This document shows positions 40,975 through 44,507 of a stretch of 44,507 nt of DNA, in pieces (within the stretch, counting starts at the first letter, position 1; each line of letters starts with the position of its first letter). Below the pieces are notes generated by a model, which saw only the letters and a list, made by a program, of their open reading frames with translations, was not told the DNA's origin and did no database searches. The position numbers and the translations under genes were made by a program. Source of the stretch: Candidatus Omnitrophota bacterium (lineage in GTDB: Bacteria > Omnitrophota > Gorgyraeia > JABMSB01); NCBI GenBank assembly GCA_013202205.1, contig JABMSB010000078.1, forward strand, positions 1 to 44,507, in the 5' to 3' direction.

Positions 40975-41779
40975 TGATAACAAGGTGATCGACACAGAGT
41001 CAGACTTGTTCGATGCCGACCTTAAGGGTGCAAACCTCCTTGGTGCCAACCTCGTAGGTAAGGATCTCACGGGTGCCAACTTGGAGGGTGCAGACCTGAA
41101 TCGCGCGAATCTCTCCGGCGCGCGATTGTGGCATGCCAATCTCAGGGATGCCAAATTAAGCGAGGCAAACCTTTCGGGGGCAGATTTTTGGGGAGCTAAG
41201 CTATGTGGCGCCCAAATCTGGAATGCAGAGTTAAGCGGTGCCAAGTCCTTGACCCGCGAGAATTTCCTCGAGCAAAAGGGGAGAAAGACCACCTGTGGCA
41301 TAGATGAGAAGGGATACCGGGGCGCAGCAGGTGGCTACAGGCTTCTGAAGCAGCACTTTCTCTCAAAAGGCCGTTATGATGATGTCAGCTGGGCATCATT
41401 CCGCGAAAAGACGATGGAGAAGGGCCTGCTTCGCAAGAATAAGGAGTACCTGCGATACTTAGCGTGTGCCTTGATGGGACTTTTGTGTGGATGGGGGGAG
41501 AAACCGAACCGTGTTATACTCTCATCAACTGTTATAGTTCTGCTCTATTCTTTCTTATACACACTCCTAAACGCTACACAAGCCCTATCTAACGTATCCT
41601 TAAAACTATGGGATAATATCTATTTCAGCATAGTTACCTTCACAACGGTCGGATATGGGGATATAATACCCTTACCGGCTGCCTTACCACGTCTCTTAGC
41701 TGCCTCAGAAGGGTTCCTGGGTGCCTTTATGATAGGGCTCTTCGTATTCAGCCTTGCCAAGAAATATTCTGCCAGATAA
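40949..41779 (+). CDS. Pentapeptide-repeat potassium channel
   Basis: A 276-residue fusion. About sixteen A(D/N)LxG-type pentapeptide repeats (about 22-98) form a right-handed beta helix, followed by a linker and a two-helix ion-channel domain (about 188-270) whose filter is TVGYGD (233-238), the K+ channel signature. The pentapeptide part would be cytoplasmic and may gate the pore or bind a partner. It starts inside the HD-GYP gene (26-base overlap), so a link between cyclic-di-GMP and K+ flux is plausible. The stop is two bases from the convergent DUF362 stop. Confidence 0.9.
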   Translation: MSEIKRKNNDNKVIDTESDLFDADLKGANLLGANLVGKDLTGANLEGADLNRANLSGARLWHANLRDAKLSEANLSGADFWGAKLCGAQIWNAELSGAKSLTRENFLEQKGRKTTCGIDEKGYRGAAGGYRLLKQHFLSKGRYDDVSWASFREKTMEKGLLRKNKEYLRYLACALMGLLCGWGEKPNRVILSSTVIVLLYSFLYTLLNATQALSNVSLKLWDNIYFSIVTFTTVGYGDIIPLPAALPRLLAASEGFLGAFMIGLFVFSLAKKYSAR

Positions 41780-41781
41780 GA

Positions 41782-42810
41782 TTACTGCCACTCTTTTTGA
41801 ATAGGGAAGGTGGGATGCATCTTGAACTTCTTGATAAGAGGGGATAGTTCTTCACCGACTAAGCCATCGAGTGAGTAGTCACCCATGCCAGCTTCTGATA
41901 GGTAATATAGATATCCTACATCCTCAGGTTGCAGTCCTATCAAGCGTGCTGCAAGGCCATCCGCTTTCAGTGGATCTGTAGATGCTATTGCCGCTCCCAG
42001 CTTAACAGGATAGCCATCAACAGGTCCATTCCCATCCATGCCGTATAATCCATCTAAAACTACCAGGTCTGGCCATGCAAGTTTTGCCATCTCCGTGACG
42101 TTATAATGTATTACTTTAACGGCCTTCATGTATGTGGCGGAATGTTTAAAGAGGGCATTTACCAGCCCGGGTGTCCTCCGTCTCATCCATGATATAAGTT
42201 TTGTCGGAACGATATTAAAGATATTGGGAACATTAGGGGCACTTGGTGTCTTAAGGCCGTGTACCATCGATTTATCTTCCTGCCTTATCATCCCCATCAT
42301 ATTCTTTATCCCAAATGTCACCATGGCATAGTTGTGTACTTTAGGCAGGTTGATCGATATCTTGTAATCGAAATCCTTGATACGGTCTGCCAGCATCATA
42401 TTCTCAGGTCCAGCAAAGGAATTTATTGGGATAGGGGAGAAGCTCTTATAGTCTTCTACGGCCTCAAGCTTCACATTGGGATAGCTCTGCACAAGATCTT
42501 CATATCCAAAATCACGAAAGATCTCCCATGTCGTAGTCGCCTCATAATAAGCGCTGCCGCTGCCTTCAGCGATCACGACTTCTTTTTGGTCAAAACCCGT
42601 AACCCTCTCACGCAGGAAGTCCAGGATTGCCCGTACCGCATCGACATGGGTATTGGCATCAGGACGCAGCTTCGTGGCAGTAAGGTTGGGTTTGAGCAGG
42701 ATGGATTTCTTGTTGGCTATATTCTCAAGATCCGGCCCAATAAGCTCAAGCGCTCGCTTAACATTTACATGCCGATTATCACCTTTGACCAAAGATACAC
42801 GCTTTACCAT
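41782..42810 (-). CDS. DUF362 family protein
   Basis: A 342-residue DUF362 protein, read on the minus strand. It has KKSILLKPNLTATKLRP near the start, INLPKVHNYAMVTFGIKNMM in the middle and LDGLYGMDGNGPV later, which are the family blocks. DUF362 proteins are mostly uncharacterised; several are linked to iron-sulfur or corrinoid proteins, but this one has no ferredoxin-like cysteine cluster. TAGGAGGAG precedes the ATG. It is single-gene by appearance and convergent with the channel gene. Confidence 0.88.
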   Translation of the reverse strand: MVKRVSLVKGDNRHVNVKRALELIGPDLENIANKKSILLKPNLTATKLRPDANTHVDAVRAILDFLRERVTGFDQKEVVIAEGSGSAYYEATTTWEIFRDFGYEDLVQSYPNVKLEAVEDYKSFSPIPINSFAGPENMMLADRIKDFDYKISINLPKVHNYAMVTFGIKNMMGMIRQEDKSMVHGLKTPSAPNVPNIFNIVPTKLISWMRRRTPGLVNALFKHSATYMKAVKVIHYNVTEMAKLAWPDLVVLDGLYGMDGNGPVDGYPVKLGAAIASTDPLKADGLAARLIGLQPEDVGYLYYLSEAGMGDYSLDGLVGEELSPLIKKFKMHPTFPIQKEWQ

Positions 42811-42898
42811 TTCTCCTCCTATGGGTAATGATTATAACAAATGCGGCGGATTATGACAATCTAAATGAAAATATGCCCCCCAATTAGTGATGCATAGC

Positions 42899-42927
42899 TT
42901 GACATCGTCCCTCTGGTAATATACAAT
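42899..42927 (+). promoter_or_regulatory. Promoter for the pilin-like gene
   Basis: A near-consensus TTGACA (42899-42904), a 17-base spacer and TACAAT (42922-42927), 35 bases before the ATG at 42963. Confidence 0.7.
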
Positions 42928-42962
42928 TGTATAGAAAGGTTTCTGCAAAAAGGATGTGCATA

Positions 42963-43547
42963 ATGAAAACTTATAAGATAAACAAAAAGAGTGGTTTTAC
43001 GTTGATAGAACTGCTTATTGTCATCCTGATTATAGGTGTCTTGGCGGTGGTGGCGATACCGCAGTATCAGAAGGTGAAGCGCAGGGCGATGACCTCTGAG
43101 ACTTCCCTCCTTTTCGGAGCAATTATAGACTCCCAGGAGCTCTATTATAACCTGCGTGGCTATTTTGAATATGATATATATGATCCTGACAGGCCAGTAG
43201 GGAAGGAGTGGGCCTTGAGTGATCTTGAGCTGCCCCTACTCGAAGAGAGGTACTTCGAATACGGCATAAAGATCCCCACTGCCAAGCCCGCCAGCGGCGA
43301 GTGGATATGGGAGGATGCTGAGAATGCGCAGGAGTACTGCGTTGCAGCATGGCGGGATATACAGGATTTTGAGTTTCCGGAGCATCCCCATGTACATGTA
43401 AATGCCAGTGGCTGGATATCCGACCCCGGGATCTACATGCACCCGGAAGATTTCTGGGGATCTGACATATACCCGGCAGCTCCTCATTCACATGGCAGTA
43501 CCACTCACACCCATAGCCTGTGGGCAACTCCGGAAGAAGTACCGTAA
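42963..43547 (+). CDS. Type IV pilin-like/pseudopilin protein
   Basis: A 194-residue protein with a class III signal: leader of 11 residues, then G11 and FTLIELLIV with Glu16 at mature position +5. The hydrophobic helix (about 12-33) is followed by a globular domain with an acidic, Trp/Tyr-rich middle and a C-terminal His-rich end (HPHVHV and HSHGSTTHTHS). It would be cut by prepilin peptidase and assembled into a pilus or type II secretion pseudopilus. The His-rich tail is unusual and may bind metal. AAGGATG precedes the ATG at 42963. Confidence 0.87.
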   Translation: MKTYKINKKSGFTLIELLIVILIIGVLAVVAIPQYQKVKRRAMTSETSLLFGAIIDSQELYYNLRGYFEYDIYDPDRPVGKEWALSDLELPLLEERYFEYGIKIPTAKPASGEWIWEDAENAQEYCVAAWRDIQDFEFPEHPHVHVNASGWISDPGIYMHPEDFWGSDIYPAAPHSHGSTTHTHSLWATPEEVP

Positions 43548-43650
43548 TACCCTTTCCACAACACCCCCCTACCTAATTTTCCATAACCCCTTGACAAATT
43601 TAGAATACTATCAGCGCGAATATATAACCTCTTTGTTTTTAACCAATTAA

Positions 43651-43686
43651 GATAAACGGCTAAACCCGTAAAAGCCTTATCGGCCT
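43651..43686. other. Compact structured element in the 200-base gap
   Basis: Within the intergenic gap 43548-43747 a 36-base stretch packs several overlapping complementary pairs: GATAA/TTATC, ACGG/CCGT, GGCT/AGCC and an alternative AGCC/GGCC. The rest of the gap is AT-rich and shows no ORF. It may be a small RNA structure upstream of the repeat protein. No known riboswitch fits fully. Confidence 0.3.
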
Positions 43687-43747
43687 ATTGAATATATCAT
43701 TATTATGTGATATAGTTGTTAATGATATTGTTATAATGGGGTATAAA

Positions 43748-44507
43748 ATGGCAAGATATGTAAAATACACAAAAACCATATCGACCTTGATCATCTGCCT
43801 TGCCTTGTGCTATCTACTTTCTCTTGCGGATAGTGCGATGGGGTCTGTATTTGAATATGAGAGCGGTAAGCCCGTCTTACTCGGATATCTAAAGGCGATG
43901 GGTGTGCCGAAGCAGGTACTCGATGTCTCGCGCGCCAACCAAACCGAGCAACAGGAGACGACGGATCCTGAAACAGGCAGGCGCACCAGCTTAACATATA
44001 TCTATTACGACGAGTATGGGAAGAGATACCGCAGCATAGAATATGCTTATGGCGACCCCAATACAACCCACTATACCTCCTATACCGAAATCTATTATGA
44101 CTTAGCCGGGAACGAAATAGGAAAGAGGGTTAAGGAATACACTCTCTATGGAGGGACGATTAAGCAGACCTCTGACATAGTAACTGTCACCATTGGTGGG
44201 GAAGAGAAGACTGCGAGTGTCAGGAGATGGGAATATGTTCTTGCCGCAGATGGCACCACCGTAATAGAGACGAGAAGACTGGCAGAGAATTATAGGACAG
44301 AGGGGGTTGACATAGGCACCATATCATACAGCACAGAGCACCTCTTCGATAACAGCACAGGCAGGCTCGAAGACTACAGGCAGGCCTGGTACCATACAAA
44401 TGGGGAAGAGTCCCGTGACGTGACATACGATTACGATGACCCCAATACCACCCACTACACAGCCGTAGCAGACACCTACTATGACGCAGACGGCAATGAG
44501 ACGGGTA
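43748..44507 (+). CDS. Large exported tyrosine-rich repeat protein, N-terminal part
   Basis: An open frame from the ATG at 43748 to the end of the window (253 residues visible, no stop), preceded by GGGG. A signal-like hydrophobic stretch lies at about 10-28. Then come Tyr/Asp/Thr-rich stretches with YYDEYGK, IYYDLAGNE and TYYDADGNETG, of the YD/RHS-repeat style. The segment DPNTTHYT occurs at residues 103-110 and again at 231-238, a spacing of 128 residues. It is probably a secreted or surface RHS-like or adhesin protein continuing far beyond the window. Confidence 0.72.
   Translation, partial: MARYVKYTKTISTLIICLALCYLLSLADSAMGSVFEYESGKPVLLGYLKAMGVPKQVLDVSRANQTEQQETTDPETGRRTSLTYIYYDEYGKRYRSIEYAYGDPNTTHYTSYTEIYYDLAGNEIGKRVKEYTLYGGTIKQTSDIVTVTIGGEEKTASVRRWEYVLAADGTTVIETRRLAENYRTEGVDIGTISYSTEHLFDNSTGRLEDYRQAWYHTNGEESRDVTYDYDDPNTTHYTAVADTYYDADGNETG

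Noticed and set aside
42259-42828. A 189-codon plus-strand frame
   Set aside because: It is antisense to the DUF362 gene, which has family motifs and a strong ribosome site.
43591-43596. TTGACA in the gap before the repeat protein
   Set aside because: No -10-like hexamer lies at 16-18 bases; the AT-rich candidates are at 9 or 24 bases.
43651-43690. Full cyclic-di-GMP-I riboswitch
   Set aside because: Only end segments resemble the class; the central GAAA-capped hairpin and GCAAAGCC context are not there.
44054-44461. Direct repeats as a CRISPR or mobile element
   Set aside because: The two copies are in frame, 384 bases apart, and encode the same peptide; they are protein repeats.

Overview
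The window reads as a stretch of chromosome from an uncultivated Gram-negative bacterium, most likely in the PVC superphylum and possibly Omnitrophota (OP3). This is inferred from gene content, since no rRNA is present. The pointers are a small basic protein opening MSQHPSLK that matches the PVC signature protein family (18771-19097), two exported TIGR04073-like proteins of the kind known from Verrucomicrobia/Lentisphaerae, heptose genes for LPS, an ExeA/GspB pair, and many PilZ proteins. The DNA is densely coded, with frequent ATGA or TGATG start/stop overlaps. No insertion sequence, CRISPR array, integrase or rRNA was seen, and no gap between genes exceeds about 200 bases.

Region 1 (1-6803) is a metabolic run: the end of biotin carboxylase (accC), Asp23 and its membrane anchor AmaP, a phosphofructokinase with the residues of the pyrophosphate-dependent type, phosphoheptose isomerase and heptose-1-phosphate adenylyltransferase (gmhA, hldC), then ThiD2, ThiE and ThiC, followed by a PfkB-family kinase. 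ThiC makes HMP-P, ThiD2 phosphorylates it and ThiE joins it to the thiazole.

Region 2 (6817-14769) starts with tRNA-Gly(CCC) and an NlpD-like lipoprotein. It continues with an ATPase, a YfcE-like phosphoesterase, a thymidylate synthase-like enzyme, a Na+/Ca2+ exchanger-type transporter, a HIT protein, a dGTPase and a GAF/HD-GYP protein whose metal site is degenerate. Region 3 (14877-23916) holds a single-chain UvrD-type helicase-nuclease, a SPOR protein followed by the PVC signature protein, a tRNA-binding protein, NnrE, AroB, YjbQ, a GNAT acetyltransferase and a YbgC thioesterase. The ExeA-GspB pair lies on the minus strand.

Region 4 (24024-35405) is the most striking part. Seven PilZ-domain genes, one of them fused to STAS, lie within 11.3 kb around a CHASE2-GGDEF diguanylate cyclase, and an intact HD-GYP phosphodiesterase gene follows at 39559. 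This looks like a cyclic-di-GMP output island. It also carries the two TIGR04073-like genes, each with its own promoter and terminator, and several unassigned small proteins.

Region 5 (35389-44507) has an intact M23 peptidase, then a membrane-anchored beta-sandwich protein overlapping a ParA ATPase fused to a glycogen-binding (AMPK/CBM48-type) domain. After these come an endonuclease III-like glycosylase, a response regulator, the HAMP/HD-GYP protein, a pentapeptide-repeat potassium channel, a DUF362 protein on the minus strand and a pilin-like protein. The window ends inside an exported, tyrosine-rich protein with a 128-residue repeat spacing.

The best candidates for an undescribed system are the ParA-glycogen-binding fusion with its membrane partner and the PilZ island.
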